A stretch of 64,000 nucleotides of DNA from JAQBVV01 sp965249205 (GCA_965249205.1 CBDFLL010000006.1:1240001-1304000), one strand, 5' to 3'; positions 1 through 9,051 are shown, numbered from the stretch's first letter. Notes: a model not told the origin generated them from the sequence alone. Numbers and translations are program-made.

Positions 1-378
1 GTGACGGTCTGCCACTCGAAGACACCAGACCTCGCGGCGGTGAGCCGGGAGTCAGACATCCTCGTCGCCGCCGTCGGCAGGGCAGGGCTTGTGACCAGGG
101 ACTTCGTCAAGCCTGGCGCGACCGTCGTTGATGTCGGGACGAACACCGTCACGGATGCGGCTCTCGCGGCCTCGTTGTTCCCGGAAGGACATCCACGACT
201 GGCGCGATTCCGTGAGCGCGGCACGATGCTCGTGGGCGACGTGCACCCCGAAGTCGCTGAGGTGGCTGGCGCGCTCACTCCGGTTCCCGGGGGCGTCGGC
301 CCGCTAACGATTGCGATGCTCATGATGAACACGCTCCGGGCCGCGCACGCGCGCATGGCGCCGGTGGGAGGCCTCTAG
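1..378 (+). CDS. folD: FolD, methylenetetrahydrofolate dehydrogenase/cyclohydrolase (C-terminal part)
   Basis: This is the C-terminal 125 residues of the bifunctional enzyme that interconverts 5,10-methylene-, methenyl- and 10-formyl-tetrahydrofolate in one-carbon metabolism. The segment begins inside the NAD(P)-binding domain at TVTVCHSKT-like sequence (seen as VTVCHSKTPDL). It continues through the conserved VGRAGLV, VVDVGTN and GDVHPEV blocks to the PVPGGVGPLTIAMLM signature typical of FolD C-termini. The frame is open at base 1, so the catalytic N-terminal half lies upstream of the window; the GTG at base 1 is internal, not the start. The stop codon TAG (376-378) is part of the CTAG that begins the adjacent inverted-repeat element. 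Confidence 0.95.
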   Translation: MTVCHSKTPDLAAVSRESDILVAAVGRAGLVTRDFVKPGATVVDVGTNTVTDAALAASLFPEGHPRLARFRERGTMLVGDVHPEVAEVAGALTPVPGGVGPLTIAMLMMNTLRAAHARMAPVGGL

Positions 379-604
379 TGGTCTGGCTGCGAATTGGCTT
401 GTGCACCGAGGGCGGTGAGGCGCCCGGCTGGCCAGCGCGGATTTCACCTGTCACGGATTGCGGCTATTTGAGAGCCACGCGCTCGTGAAATCCGCGCCAG
501 GCGCGACGAGGGAGCATGCCGGGCGCATGTGACGGAGGAGCAACGCCGCCAGACGGGCGGCATCGCCGGCCGAATGCCGAGCTGATTCGCAACCAGACCA
601 CTAG
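375..604. repeat. CTAG-bounded inverted-repeat element (MITE-like) between folD and coaE
   Basis: A 230-bp non-coding block begins and ends with CTAG (375-378 and 601-604). Next to the CTAGs are inverted repeats: the 25 bases from 375 match the reverse complement of the 25 bases ending at 604 with three mismatches (CTAG + TGGTCTGG[C/T]TGCGAAT...GCT). Inside is a perfect 13-bp inverted pair (435-447 GCGCGGATTTCAC and 485-497). The arrangement is that of a MITE: short, non-coding, terminal inverted repeats, possible 4-bp CTAG target duplication. Both IS5 copies here are also bounded by CTAG. Part of its interior (435-447 and 456-495) recurs near 33743-33870. Confidence 0.7.
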
Positions 605-627
605 GTCTCCAAGGACCAGGCGCTGGG

Positions 628-1263
628 ATGCGTGACGTAGAGCGCTCTGGTGTCCGACGCGTCGCCCTGACGGGCGGCATTGCCTCAGGCAAGAGCTACG
701 TGCGAGCCCGATTGGAGGCACTTGGCGTTCCCACGATCGATGCTGACAAACTTGCCCGTGACGCCGTCGCTCCCGGCACGGCCGGCCTGGCAGCGGTGGT
801 TGCCCGCTTTGGCCAAAAGGTGCTGCAAGCAGACGGGACGCTCGACCGTCAGCACCTCGCGCGAATCGTCTTTGCCGACCCCGAGGCGCGGCGAGCGCTG
901 GAGGCGATTGTGCACCCCCAGGTCCGACGCGCCACCGATCAGTGGTTCGCGGCGCTGGACGTCGAGAGAGTTCCCTACGCGATCGCCGATATTCCGCTTT
1001 TGTACGAAGTGAGCCGGGATCGTGATTTCGATGCGGTCATCGTTGTCGCGTGTGATTCGGACACGCAGCGACGCCGCCTGAAAGAGCGGGATGGCATGTC
1101 TGATGCAGAAGCACGTCAGCGCATCAGCGCGCAATTGCCCATCGATCACAAGGTGAGCCGCGCCAACTACGTGATTTTGACCGATGGCACCCACGAGGAG
1201 ACCGACCGACAGGTGACGAAGGTGCTTGAAAGTCTTCGCTCATTGCCCCCTCAACGAGTGTAG
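628..1263 (+). CDS. coaE: Dephospho-CoA kinase
   Basis: CoaE phosphorylates the 3'-hydroxyl of dephospho-CoA with ATP, the last step of coenzyme A synthesis, in the cytosol. The 211-residue protein has the P-loop GGIASGKS near residues 16-23, the DAD motif of the CoA-binding region (TIDADKLARDAV), the conserved IVHPQVRR block and a basic C-terminal lid region (RRLKERDGM followed by RISAQ). Its length is usual for the family (about 200). The ATG at 628 leaves a nine-residue N-terminal extension before the first conserved strand; no better internal ATG precedes the P-loop. It stands alone, downstream of the CTAG-bounded repeat. Confidence 0.93.
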   Translation: MRDVERSGVRRVALTGGIASGKSYVRARLEALGVPTIDADKLARDAVAPGTAGLAAVVARFGQKVLQADGTLDRQHLARIVFADPEARRALEAIVHPQVRRATDQWFAALDVERVPYAIADIPLLYEVSRDRDFDAVIVVACDSDTQRRRLKERDGMSDAEARQRISAQLPIDHKVSRANYVILTDGTHEETDRQVTKVLESLRSLPPQRV

Positions 1264-1447
1264 CGCTGACATGTTGGGGGAAACGATATAGATGAAACGG
1301 TCGCGCGAGAATCGTCAGCGAGGTTACACTTTCGTGCCATTGACAGATACTCGGCAGGCTTGCACACTTAGGTATTCTTCTAGGACTTTGTAGGACATAA
1401 GCCTCACGTGTCTCCCCCCGGCGTGAGAAGAGAGGATCATCCGCATT
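1264..1447 (+). promoter_or_regulatory. Leader region of the surface-glycan cluster
   Basis: This 184-bp gap precedes the glycan cluster and probably carries its promoter. A TTGACA hexamer lies at 1340-1345, but no convincing -10 box sits 17 bases downstream (CACACT). A purine-rich AGAGAGGA at about 1429-1436 could serve as the ribosome-binding site for the TTG start at 1448. The promoter assignment is tentative. Confidence 0.3.
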
Positions 1448-2746
1448 TTGTCGTCCGTTGCCCTTGTTGGTCCTTCTGCCACACGCGTTGTCCCTGACGG
1501 GAAGTTCTTGCGCTGCGGCGAACAACGCTTCCTCGTCAAGGGAGTCGCATACGGCACCTTTGCGCCGAACGGGGACCGTGGTCAGTTTCCAGCTGCAGAG
1601 CGAGTGGCTCAGGACTTTGCCCACATGGCGCGGGCCGGCATCAACACCGTTCGGCTTTATTCGCTTCCTCCAGTGGACCTGCTCGATGAGATGGCGCGGC
1701 ATAGCCTCCGCGCGATCGTGGGCATTCCCTGGGCGCAACACCTCGCCTTTCTCGACGATCGTCAACTCTCTCGGGATATTCACCGAACCGTTGCCGAGGC
1801 CGCACGGTCTCTCGGAAGCCACCCGGCCGTACTGCTCTTTGCTCTCGGGAACGAAATTCCGCCGGGGGTTGTGCGGTGGCACGGGCAACGCCGGATAGAG
1901 CGGTTTCTCCGGGAGCTGTACGATGAGGCCAAGGCGATTTCCCCGGACAGCCTCTACGCGTACGTCAACTATCCGCCCACTGAGTATCTCAATCTCGAGT
2001 TCTTCGACGTTTGTGCGTTCAACGTCTACCTGCACAAGGAAGGACAGCTGCGCGCGTATCTGGCTCGATTGCAGCACGTTGCGGGACACAGGCCGCTGCT
2101 ACTGACCGAAGCTGGCGTAGACAGTATTCGCGAGGGAGAGCACGGACAGGAGGCGTTGACCGCCATGCAGGTGCGGGCGGCGTTTGAAGAAGGCCTCTGC
2201 GGTGCCGTGGCGTTCAGCTGGACGGACGAGTGGTGGCGGGGTGGCGCAGCGATCACTGACTGGGCGTTCGGGTTGGTTGACGCGGATCGACACCCGAAGC
2301 CCGCCCTTGCTGCGGTCGCGGGAGCGTTCGGAGCCGCGCCGTTCGACGACGAGCGGCGGCGGAGCTGGCCGAAGGTCTCGGTTGTCGTCTGCGCGCATGA
2401 CGCGGCAGACACGATGGAGGAATGCCTCGCGGCGCTTGAGCAGCTGCGGTATCCAGATGTCGAGCTCATCGTCGTTGATGACGGTTCACGCGATGCCACT
2501 CGCGACATCATCCGGGGGCACCCGTCCGTGTCTCTGATAGAGGTCTCGCACTGTGGATTGAGTGCCGCGAGGAACCTCGGTCTGGGTCAGGCGAGTGGTG
2601 AAATTGTGGCCTACACAGATGCTGACGTTCGTGTGGATCTCGATTGGCTGACCTATCTGGTGCAGCCATTCGTGTCGTCGGATGCCGTTGGCGTTGGCGG
2701 GCCGAACGTCGTTCCCGCCGACGACCCCTTGATGGTGGTTGGATAG
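1448..2746 (+). pseudogene. Glycoside-hydrolase-like/GT2 glycosyltransferase hybrid, 3'-truncated
   Basis: Residues 1 to about 295 look like a TIM-barrel glycoside hydrolase (GH5/GH2-like): FALGNEIP supplies a candidate acid/base Glu136 and LLTEAGVD a candidate nucleophile Glu221. From about residue 310 a family 2 glycosyltransferase begins (VSVVVCAHDA, VVDDGSRDAT and the DAD of AYTDADVRVD). The GT2 domain stops at residue 432, soon after the DXD, where family members continue for well over 100 residues, so the acceptor half is missing. No continuation is seen in another frame, so a deletion is likelier than a frameshift. The start is TTG at 1448; an in-frame stop at 1424 excludes a long extension. 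It may still make a hydrolase-like protein. It leads the cluster, 9 bp before the next gene. Confidence 0.75.
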
Positions 2747-2755
2747 GGCGATCTC

Positions 2756-3811
2756 ATGCTCTGGGCACACCTCCGTCCTTCAACCTACAGAATATGGTCT
2801 GGAGCGGGGGGACCGGGAACATTCGGGACGCTGGCCTCTCGGCTGAGCCGGATGCTCGAGGCTGACCGATCGATCGCTGAAAGTGTTGAGATTGTCGCTC
2901 GGGCACCAGAGCCGAACGCCAGCACGTTTCCGGTCGAGATCGTCACCTGTCGCGTGGGTGGTCGAGAACCGGTGGCCTTGCTATGCAAGTACTCGCGCCC
3001 GCAGAGGTGTCAGTTGCCGGCATGGCATGTGGCCCATGGCCATCGCCACGGCGTCGGCTACGAGGGCTTCGTGTACCGGCACGTGCTTGAACCATTGCAA
3101 ATGACCACTCCGCGGCTATGGGGCACGTACGAAGGCGTGGGCGGCAGGCACTGGCTGGCGATTGAGTACCTGGCCGACTGCATTCGGGTAAAGTCCGCGC
3201 CAGAAGACATCGAGCTGGCCGCAGACTGGATTGGTCAGTTCCACGCTCGGAATCAGGGTCGCCTCCGGGAGTCAGCGCTGAAGTTCTTGGGAACCTACTC
3301 CGCTGACTATTACCGTGGATGGGCGCATCGCACGCTCGCCTACGCACGGAAGTACCGTCGTGACTGTTCACGGATTGAGGCGCTGTGCGAGGCGTTCGAG
3401 CAGGGCATCGTGGCGCTGCTCGAGCCGCCGCTGACCGTCATTCATGGCGAGTACTACCCGGCGAACGTGCTGTTGCGCGCTGGCAATGTCCATCCCGTCG
3501 ACTGGGAGTCTGCGGCGACGGCGGCGGGTGAGATTGACCTGGCTGCGCTCACCGAACATTGGCCGGCGGAGGTCGCCGAGCGTTGTCAGCAGGCCTACCT
3601 CCGCGCGCGCTGGCCCGCTGGCGGAGCCGACGCGGCGTTTGGGTACCGCTTGTGGGCAGCTCGCTTGTACCTGCTGTTGAGATGGACGGGCGCGCCGAGG
3701 GCATGGAGCACCAAGGAGGGCCGGGCGCACTATCTGGGCCGTCTCGCGAGCGAGTGGGCGCTCCTGAACGCGCGCCCATTACTAGAGCGGGTCCCGGTCG
3801 CCTCAGCCTGA
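2756..3811 (+). CDS. APH-type small-molecule/sugar kinase (first copy)
   Basis: This is an aminoglycoside-phosphotransferase/choline-kinase fold protein. The catalytic Brenner motif appears as VIHGEYYPANVL (Glu replaces the usual Asp after HG) and the metal-binding aspartate as VDWES about 20 residues on; a Lys (LLCKYS) is the likely ATP-binding lysine. Such proteins phosphorylate hydroxyls of sugars or amino alcohols; in a glycan cluster a sugar substrate is more likely than an antibiotic, but that is inference. It resembles the copy at 7060 over its whole length. The ATG at 2756 is the longest start; an internal ATG at 2851 is possible. It ends one base before the next ATG, implying one operon. 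Confidence 0.75.
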   Translation: MLWAHLRPSTYRIWSGAGGPGTFGTLASRLSRMLEADRSIAESVEIVARAPEPNASTFPVEIVTCRVGGREPVALLCKYSRPQRCQLPAWHVAHGHRHGVGYEGFVYRHVLEPLQMTTPRLWGTYEGVGGRHWLAIEYLADCIRVKSAPEDIELAADWIGQFHARNQGRLRESALKFLGTYSADYYRGWAHRTLAYARKYRRDCSRIEALCEAFEQGIVALLEPPLTVIHGEYYPANVLLRAGNVHPVDWESAATAAGEIDLAALTEHWPAEVAERCQQAYLRARWPAGGADAAFGYRLWAARLYLLLRWTGAPRAWSTKEGRAHYLGRLASEWALLNARPLLERVPVASA

Positions 3812-3812
3812 C

Positions 3813-4952
3813 ATGGCACGGATCGTCGTTGGTTCGTACGTCGTCCGGTTTCCGCTGGCGGGCTATCTGTCCTGGGCGCTTCAATGGCTCGTCGGGTTTC
3901 AACGCCTGGGGCATGAGGTGTACTTCGTCGAGAAGAGCGGGTGGCCGAATTCCTGTTACGACCCGACCAACGATACACAGAGCGACGATTGCACCTACGG
4001 GATCGAGACGCTCGTCGCGCATCTCGAGCCGTTTGGCCTGCAGGAGTCCTGGTGTTACGTGGACGCGGGTGGCGAGTATCGCGGACTTTCTCGCAAGCGC
4101 GTCGAGACGGTCTTCGACTCAGCCGATCTCTTTGTCGACATGGGGTCGCACGGGAATTGGCTGGAGGAAGCCGCGCGCGCGCGACTCCGCGTTCTTGTCG
4201 ACGGAGATCCGGGCTACACACAGATGCGGGCTCTTGCCAACGAGGAAGACCTCGGCGACTACCACCACTACTACAGTGTTGGACGAAATGTCGGAGCGGA
4301 CGGTTGCACAGTGCCGACGATGGGGCTCACGTGGCGTCCGATGTTCGACCCGGTCGTCGTCGATCTGTTTCCTACTCGGCCAATTAAAGACAACGCGCCA
4401 TTTTCGACCGTGATGGCGTGGCAGTCCTACCGCCCTGTCGAGTTCGAAGGTGTGACGTACGGTTCGAAGGATCAGGAGTTCGAGAAGTTCATCGATCTTC
4501 CGCAACTGACCAGTGCGCCATTGGAGCTGGCCGTGGGCGGTCACCGGGTACCGGAGCGACGCCTCCGCCGCGCCGGCTGGAGGCTGAGAAATCCGCTGGC
4601 CGTGACGCGCAGCGTTGAGAGCTTTCGGAGCTTTATCGCCTCCTCGCGTGGCGAGTTCAGTGTGAACAAGCAATTCTACGTGGCGACCAATAGCGCATTC
4701 TTCAGCGACCGCAGTGCCGCCTATCTGGCTAGTGGAAGGCCTGTGGTGATGCAGGACACCGGCTTCAGCCATCATCTGCCGTGCGGCCGCGGACTGTTCG
4801 CCGTCAGCACGGTCGAGGAAGCCGCGTCGGCCATCGACACGGTGTCCGGCGACTACGACCGGCATTCACGTTGGGCGCGCGAGCTCGCGCGTGAGCATCT
4901 CGACGCGACCCCGGTTCTTGGCTCGCTCCTGAGCGAGCTTGGCATTACATGA
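3813..4952 (+). CDS. CgeB-like glycosyltransferase
   Basis: A 379-residue protein of the GT-B-fold group often named CgeB/spore-maturation-like. The N-terminus (GSYVVRFPLAGYLSWALQ) and the C-terminal donor-binding part (SSRGEFSVNKQFYVATNSAF, SDRSAAYLASGRPVVMQDTG) are shared with the N-terminal half of the protein at 12350, which has SRGEFTVAKDQ and RAAGYLACGRPVITQETG. It probably transfers a nucleotide-activated sugar onto a glycan or lipid intermediate in the cytosol; donor and acceptor cannot be read from sequence. It is one base behind the APH-like kinase and 12 bp before the acyltransferase pair, so probably co-transcribed. Confidence 0.75.
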   Translation: MARIVVGSYVVRFPLAGYLSWALQWLVGFQRLGHEVYFVEKSGWPNSCYDPTNDTQSDDCTYGIETLVAHLEPFGLQESWCYVDAGGEYRGLSRKRVETVFDSADLFVDMGSHGNWLEEAARARLRVLVDGDPGYTQMRALANEEDLGDYHHYYSVGRNVGADGCTVPTMGLTWRPMFDPVVVDLFPTRPIKDNAPFSTVMAWQSYRPVEFEGVTYGSKDQEFEKFIDLPQLTSAPLELAVGGHRVPERRLRRAGWRLRNPLAVTRSVESFRSFIASSRGEFSVNKQFYVATNSAFFSDRSAAYLASGRPVVMQDTGFSHHLPCGRGLFAVSTVEEAASAIDTVSGDYDRHSRWARELAREHLDATPVLGSLLSELGIT

Positions 4953-4964
4953 ACAGAGCCTGAC

Positions 4965-6008
4965 GTGACATTGCCTGTGTACCTGGGCAAGGGTGTTGGG
5001 GTCAGCGCGCATAGGTTGTCCGGGTTCGACGATCCCACGTTTGGCCCAGACGCGTGGAACCGACTACTCGCCACTGACGTCGTGTATCTCACCTGGCAGT
5101 GGCAACGCGCCTGGTGGGAGACATTCGGCCGCGGCGAGTTGCTGCTGGTCCTCGCCACGCGCGGCGCTGAGGCCGTGGCGCTCGCATCGCTCTACGCTGA
5201 AGAGGGGTATGTTTACTTCATCGGCTGGGGCGACGAGGGAGACAACCTTGATTTCATCGGCGACGTGACCGATCCGGAGGTCCTCGACGCACTCCTGCAG
5301 ACAGCGCAACAGGAGACGGACGGGTTTCAGGGCTTCGAGTTCGATTACACGCCTGCCAGTGCAGGCACGAGGGCGCGGCTTGAACAGGCTGCCGGTCGGC
5401 TCGGGATGGTCTGTGGCAAGCAATGGGACATGCCGGCGCCGGCACTCGACCTGCACCAGCACTGTGATGCGGCCATGGCAGTGATCAACGGGCACCATGC
5501 CAGAAAACGTGAGCGCTCCCTGCAAAGGCGAGGGCGCCTCAACGTGGAGCACACAAGCGACGGCGACAGGATACGCGGCGCGCTGGACCCGTTCTTCGAA
5601 CAGCACGTTGAGCGCTTTCGAGGCAAGCCGATTCCGAGCGCGTTTGTGGAAGAAGAACAGCGCGTGTTTGTCCGCCGTCTGACCGAGTTGGCGGGTCGCA
5701 CCGGGTGGTTGCGGTTCACGCGCATCGATTGGAATGGACAGCCGATCGGTTTTCATTTCGGCTATTGCTTCCGTGGGCGATACTTCTGGAACGAACCGAG
5801 CTTTGCGATGGACATGGCCCGGCACTCACCCGGGCAACTCCTACTCCGCCACCTGCTCCTGGCTGCGATCGACGAAGGGGCGCGGCTGTTCGACTTCGGG
5901 ACCCTGGACCAGGCGTTCAAAATGCGCGTGGCGACGCACGTGAACTACGTTCAGGGCATACGACTGTTTCCGGCGAGTGAGACAGCGGATCAGGACGGTG
6001 CCGCGTGA
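4965..6008 (+). CDS. FemAB/CelD-type GNAT acyltransferase (first of tandem pair)
   Basis: 347 residues of the Acetyltransf_6 (BcsL/CelD, FemAB-related) type. Visible family features are VYLTWQWQRAWWETFGRGELLL near the N-terminus, a basic helix (HHARKRERSLQRRGRL) in the middle, and the GNAT core GQPIGFHFGYCFRGRYFWNEPS followed by SPGQLLLRHLLLAAIDEGARLFDFG. These enzymes acylate sugars or amino sugars of exopolysaccharide precursors. It is about 40% similar by eye to the next gene and overlaps it by 4 bp (GTGA), so the pair arose by tandem duplication and is translationally coupled. Confidence 0.8.
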   Translation: MTLPVYLGKGVGVSAHRLSGFDDPTFGPDAWNRLLATDVVYLTWQWQRAWWETFGRGELLLVLATRGAEAVALASLYAEEGYVYFIGWGDEGDNLDFIGDVTDPEVLDALLQTAQQETDGFQGFEFDYTPASAGTRARLEQAAGRLGMVCGKQWDMPAPALDLHQHCDAAMAVINGHHARKRERSLQRRGRLNVEHTSDGDRIRGALDPFFEQHVERFRGKPIPSAFVEEEQRVFVRRLTELAGRTGWLRFTRIDWNGQPIGFHFGYCFRGRYFWNEPSFAMDMARHSPGQLLLRHLLLAAIDEGARLFDFGTLDQAFKMRVATHVNYVQGIRLFPASETADQDGAA

Positions 6009-7036
6009 CGACGGCACGCGCCTTCCTGCTCGATGGCTTTGACGATCCAGCGCTCGGCGCTGGGCAATGGGACGCGTTGCTGCGGGTTGGCGACACCGAC
6101 GTGGTGTACCTCACGTATGACTGGCAGCGGACGTGGTGGGAAACGCTCGGCCGGGGACAGCTGCTGCTGGTTGCCGCTGAGCGGAACGGCCACATCGTGG
6201 CGCTCGCGCCGCTGTTCGTCGAGCAGGGGATGATTTTCTTTGTGGGCTCCGGCGATGGGGACTTCATGGACTTCATCGGCGATACGAGCGACCCGGCCGC
6301 GCTTGACGGGATACTCGATGCGGCGGCGCGCGCGGCTGCCGACTTCCACGGTTTCTGGTTGTATGGCGTGCCGGAAGCGTCCATGACCGGGCCCCGCCTG
6401 AAGGCCGCAGCCAAGCGGATGCGCTGGATGTGTTACGAAAAGGGCCGCTGGGTGTCGCCTCGAATCGATCTGATCAACGGGCGCAGTCACGCCATGGCGA
6501 AGGCGAATGGTCGACGCGTGTCGAAGCGCGAGCGATATCTCTCTCGTCGCGGACGATTGATGCTGCGGCAGTTTGATCGGACAGCTTCGATTACGCAGCG
6601 CCTTGACCTCTTTTTCGCGCAGCACATCGAGCGGTGGGAGAGGGCAGGGGGCAAGAGTCTCTTCGTTAGCGAGGCTCGCCGACGTTTCTTGCATCAGTTG
6701 ACGCGCCGCACGGGACGTGTCGGCTGGCCACGGTTGACGTGGCTGGAGTGGGACGACCGACCCATTGCGTGCGAGTTTGGCTGGACGTACCGGGATGCAT
6801 ACTTCGCCGAAGCGTCGTGTTTTGATGTGTCGTTGGCGTCGCGCTCACCCGGTCAGGTGTTGCAGAGCAAGATCGTGCTGGCGACGATCCAGGATGGACT
6901 CGCTCGCTACGAGTTCGGTGCCGGTGATCATCCCTACAAGTTGCAGTACGCGACCGACATGAACTACGTCGAGACCTGGAAGCTCTTTCCGGAGTCGGCC
7001 GACGAGCTGGCGGACGCTGTGGAGGCTGCACCCTGA
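6005..7036 (+). CDS. FemAB/CelD-type GNAT acyltransferase (second of tandem pair)
   Basis: 343-residue paralogue of the preceding gene with the same order of blocks: VVYLTYDWQRTWWETLGRGQ at about residues 32-51, ATNGRRVSKRERYLSRRGRL-like basic helix, DDRPIACEFGWTYRDAYF and SPGQVLQSKIVLATIQDGLARYEFG. It starts with GTG at 6005 overlapping the stop of the first copy. The predicted role is acylation of a sugar in the glycan made by this cluster; two copies may act on different positions. The acyl donor is not evident. Confidence 0.8.
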   Translation: MTTARAFLLDGFDDPALGAGQWDALLRVGDTDVVYLTYDWQRTWWETLGRGQLLLVAAERNGHIVALAPLFVEQGMIFFVGSGDGDFMDFIGDTSDPAALDGILDAAARAAADFHGFWLYGVPEASMTGPRLKAAAKRMRWMCYEKGRWVSPRIDLINGRSHAMAKANGRRVSKRERYLSRRGRLMLRQFDRTASITQRLDLFFAQHIERWERAGGKSLFVSEARRRFLHQLTRRTGRVGWPRLTWLEWDDRPIACEFGWTYRDAYFAEASCFDVSLASRSPGQVLQSKIVLATIQDGLARYEFGAGDHPYKLQYATDMNYVETWKLFPESADELADAVEAAP

Positions 7037-7059
7037 GCGCGCTTGCTAAGAGCCGCCCA

Positions 7060-8193
7060 TTGCCCGGTTCAGAGGCTCTGATGGGGCATCTGCGGTCGCT
7101 TCTAGGGTCCGGACACGGTGGCGTCACGCTTGTTGCGAGGGAGCGCAACGCCGCAGAGAGCCACTACGCGAGCGAGGTTGTGACGTGTGGGTGGCCAGAA
7201 GGACGAACGGTCCGTCTGCTGGTCAAGTACGGCGACGGTGACGACAACGACACGATGGGGTCCGGGCTGAGAGCCGGACCCGCGTATGAGGCACTCGTCT
7301 ACCAGGAGGTGCTCGTACCCCTCGGAATGAATGTGCCACGATGTTTCGGAAGCTGGCGTGAACCAACTGAGGGTATCGATGTCCTCGTGTTGGAGTTCCT
7401 GGATGGAGTCTATGCCGATCGCACGACGGATCGGGTAGAAGGCATGTCCATGGCGGCCCGCTGGATCGGCCATCTGCACGCTCTTGCGGAGCCGGCGGCC
7501 GCGGCTGGAACATTGCCTCCGCTCAACGTCTATGACGCGGGCCTCTATCGATACTGGGCTGCCAGGACAAGGGATTTTGAGCGGCGCACGATTGCGGGCC
7601 GCGCGTGGCTGATGGCGTTTTGCGATCGGATCGACCGGGTGAGCGACATATTGCAGCGGGTGCCTCAAACGCTGATTCACGGTGACTACTACCCCGACAA
7701 CACGATGTGCGTGGATGGCAGAATCTCGGTATTCGATTGGGAGCAGACCGGCATTGCCCCTGGAGAGATCGATCTCGCAAGTTTGACAAACGGCTGGCAC
7801 GATGAAGTCGTGCAGGCCGCAGAGGGGGCTTACTGCCGCGCGCGCTGGCCAAGCGGTGCGCCCGCCTCCTTCCCGGAGACGCTCGAGGCTGCGCGCGTCT
7901 ACGTGCTTCTACGGCTGCTCGGGGAAGCGCGCGGGTGGCCGAATCGAGCGACGCGCCGTTGGCGCGTCGACTTGCTCCGTCAGTCCGCTGAGCGACTCGT
8001 GCTTATCCGGTTGTTTCAGCAAGCCACCACCGGTAGTGTATCGGCGTGGCGCGCCCGTCGTTTCCGAAGAATCTCCGGGAGTTTCAGCGGCAATTTGCGA
8101 CCGACGAGGCCTGTCAGGACTACTTGGCGGCGTGCCGCTGGCCGGACGGCTTTGTGTGTCCCCGGTGCCGGCACGCGCGCGGCTATCACCTGA
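7060..8193 (+). pseudogene. APH-type kinase (second copy), tail disrupted by IS1595
   Basis: Kinase-like protein with LIHGDYYPDNTM (catalytic HGD) and VFDWEQTG (metal-binding Asp), homologous to the gene at 2756. An IS1595 entered the last codons: the native reading ...RQSAER ends at 7997, and the open frame then runs about 65 codons into the IS before stopping at 8193. Removing both insertion sequences and one target repeat restores ...SAERLGQL and a TAG at 10359-10361, so only four native residues are lost and the enzyme may still work with a foreign tail. The start is uncertain: TTG 7060 or ATG 7081. Confidence 0.75.
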
Positions 8194-9041
8194 CCACACA
8201 CCGGCGCTGGCAATGTGCGGCGTGCCGGTATCAGGTGTCGCTGACCGCCGGGACGATTCTCCACAACACGAAGACGCCGCTCCTGGTGTGGTTCTGGGCG
8301 GCCTATTTGACGGTTACCGACAAGCGGGGCCTCTCGGCGCTCCTGCTGCAGCGGCAGTTGGGCCTGCGGCGGTACGAAACGGCGTGGCTGCTGTTGCACA
8401 AGCTGCGGCGCGCGATGGTGAACGCGGGGCGGGAGCCCTTGTACGGCGACGTGGAGATCGATGACACCTGGGTGGGCGCGCCCCAGGCCGGCCTGCGCGG
8501 CAGTCGCCAACTCAAGGGGCGGAAAGCCGCGCTGGTGCTGGTGGCGGTGGAACGACGCGGGGATCGGTCGGGTCGGGTCCGCATGTCCGTGATCCCGAAC
8601 TTCAAACAATCGACGATGCTCGCGTTCGTCACTCACCACATTGCGCCGGGGGCGACGGTCTACACCGACGGGCTGAAAAGTTTCGATGGGCTCCAGGCCG
8701 CTGACGTGAGACACGTCGCCCGCCCGCAACCGATCCGGAGCGCCCTGCACAGGGGGGTGCCCTCCGTCGTGCCTTTGGCCGACCGCGTCATCGGCAATTG
8801 CCAACAGTGGTTGATTGGCACGCACCACGGCGTCAGCAAGGCGCAACTACAGGTCTACCTCGATGAGTTCGTGTTTCGGCACAATCGGCGGCGGCACCCG
8901 ATGGCCGCCTTTCAGACCCTGCTGGGCCTGGGGACCGGACGGACGCCCACGCCCGCCCGACGGATTCGCGGCGCGCAGGACGTGCGCCCCCCAGGCTGAT
9001 CGCAAGATATAGGGGTTAGCTGAAACAACCGGATAAGCACG
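7998..9041 (+). mobile_element. IS1595-family insertion sequence
   Basis: A complete 1,044-bp element. Its ends are perfect 23-bp inverted repeats beginning CGTGCTTATCCGGTTGTTTC at 7998 and closing with the complement at 9041. It is flanked by an 8-bp direct repeat GAGCGACT (7990-7997 and 9042-9049), the target duplication length known for this family. It sits in the last codons of the APH-like kinase. The IS5 to its right used a CTAG that overlaps its right target repeat, so the two events can be told apart. Confidence 0.95.
8046..8999 (+). CDS. IS1595-family transposase
   Basis: 317-residue transposase. The N-terminal zinc ribbon shows two CxxC pairs (CPRCRHARG, CAACRYQV). The ISXO2-like catalytic domain follows, with acidic residues in YGDVEIDDTW and VYTDGLKSF and the C-terminal QQWLIGTHHGVSKAQL and EFVFRHNRRR blocks. 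Nothing is missing, so it is probably active. The start is GTG at 8046, inside the IS and 48 bp from its left end. It catalyses DDE-type cut or copy of its own element. Confidence 0.92.
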   Translation: MARPSFPKNLREFQRQFATDEACQDYLAACRWPDGFVCPRCRHARGYHLTTHRRWQCAACRYQVSLTAGTILHNTKTPLLVWFWAAYLTVTDKRGLSALLLQRQLGLRRYETAWLLLHKLRRAMVNAGREPLYGDVEIDDTWVGAPQAGLRGSRQLKGRKAALVLVAVERRGDRSGRVRMSVIPNFKQSTMLAFVTHHIAPGATVYTDGLKSFDGLQAADVRHVARPQPIRSALHRGVPSVVPLADRVIGNCQQWLIGTHHGVSKAQLQVYLDEFVFRHNRRRHPMAAFQTLLGLGTGRTPTPARRIRGAQDVRPPG

Positions 9042-9051
9042 GAGCGACTAG

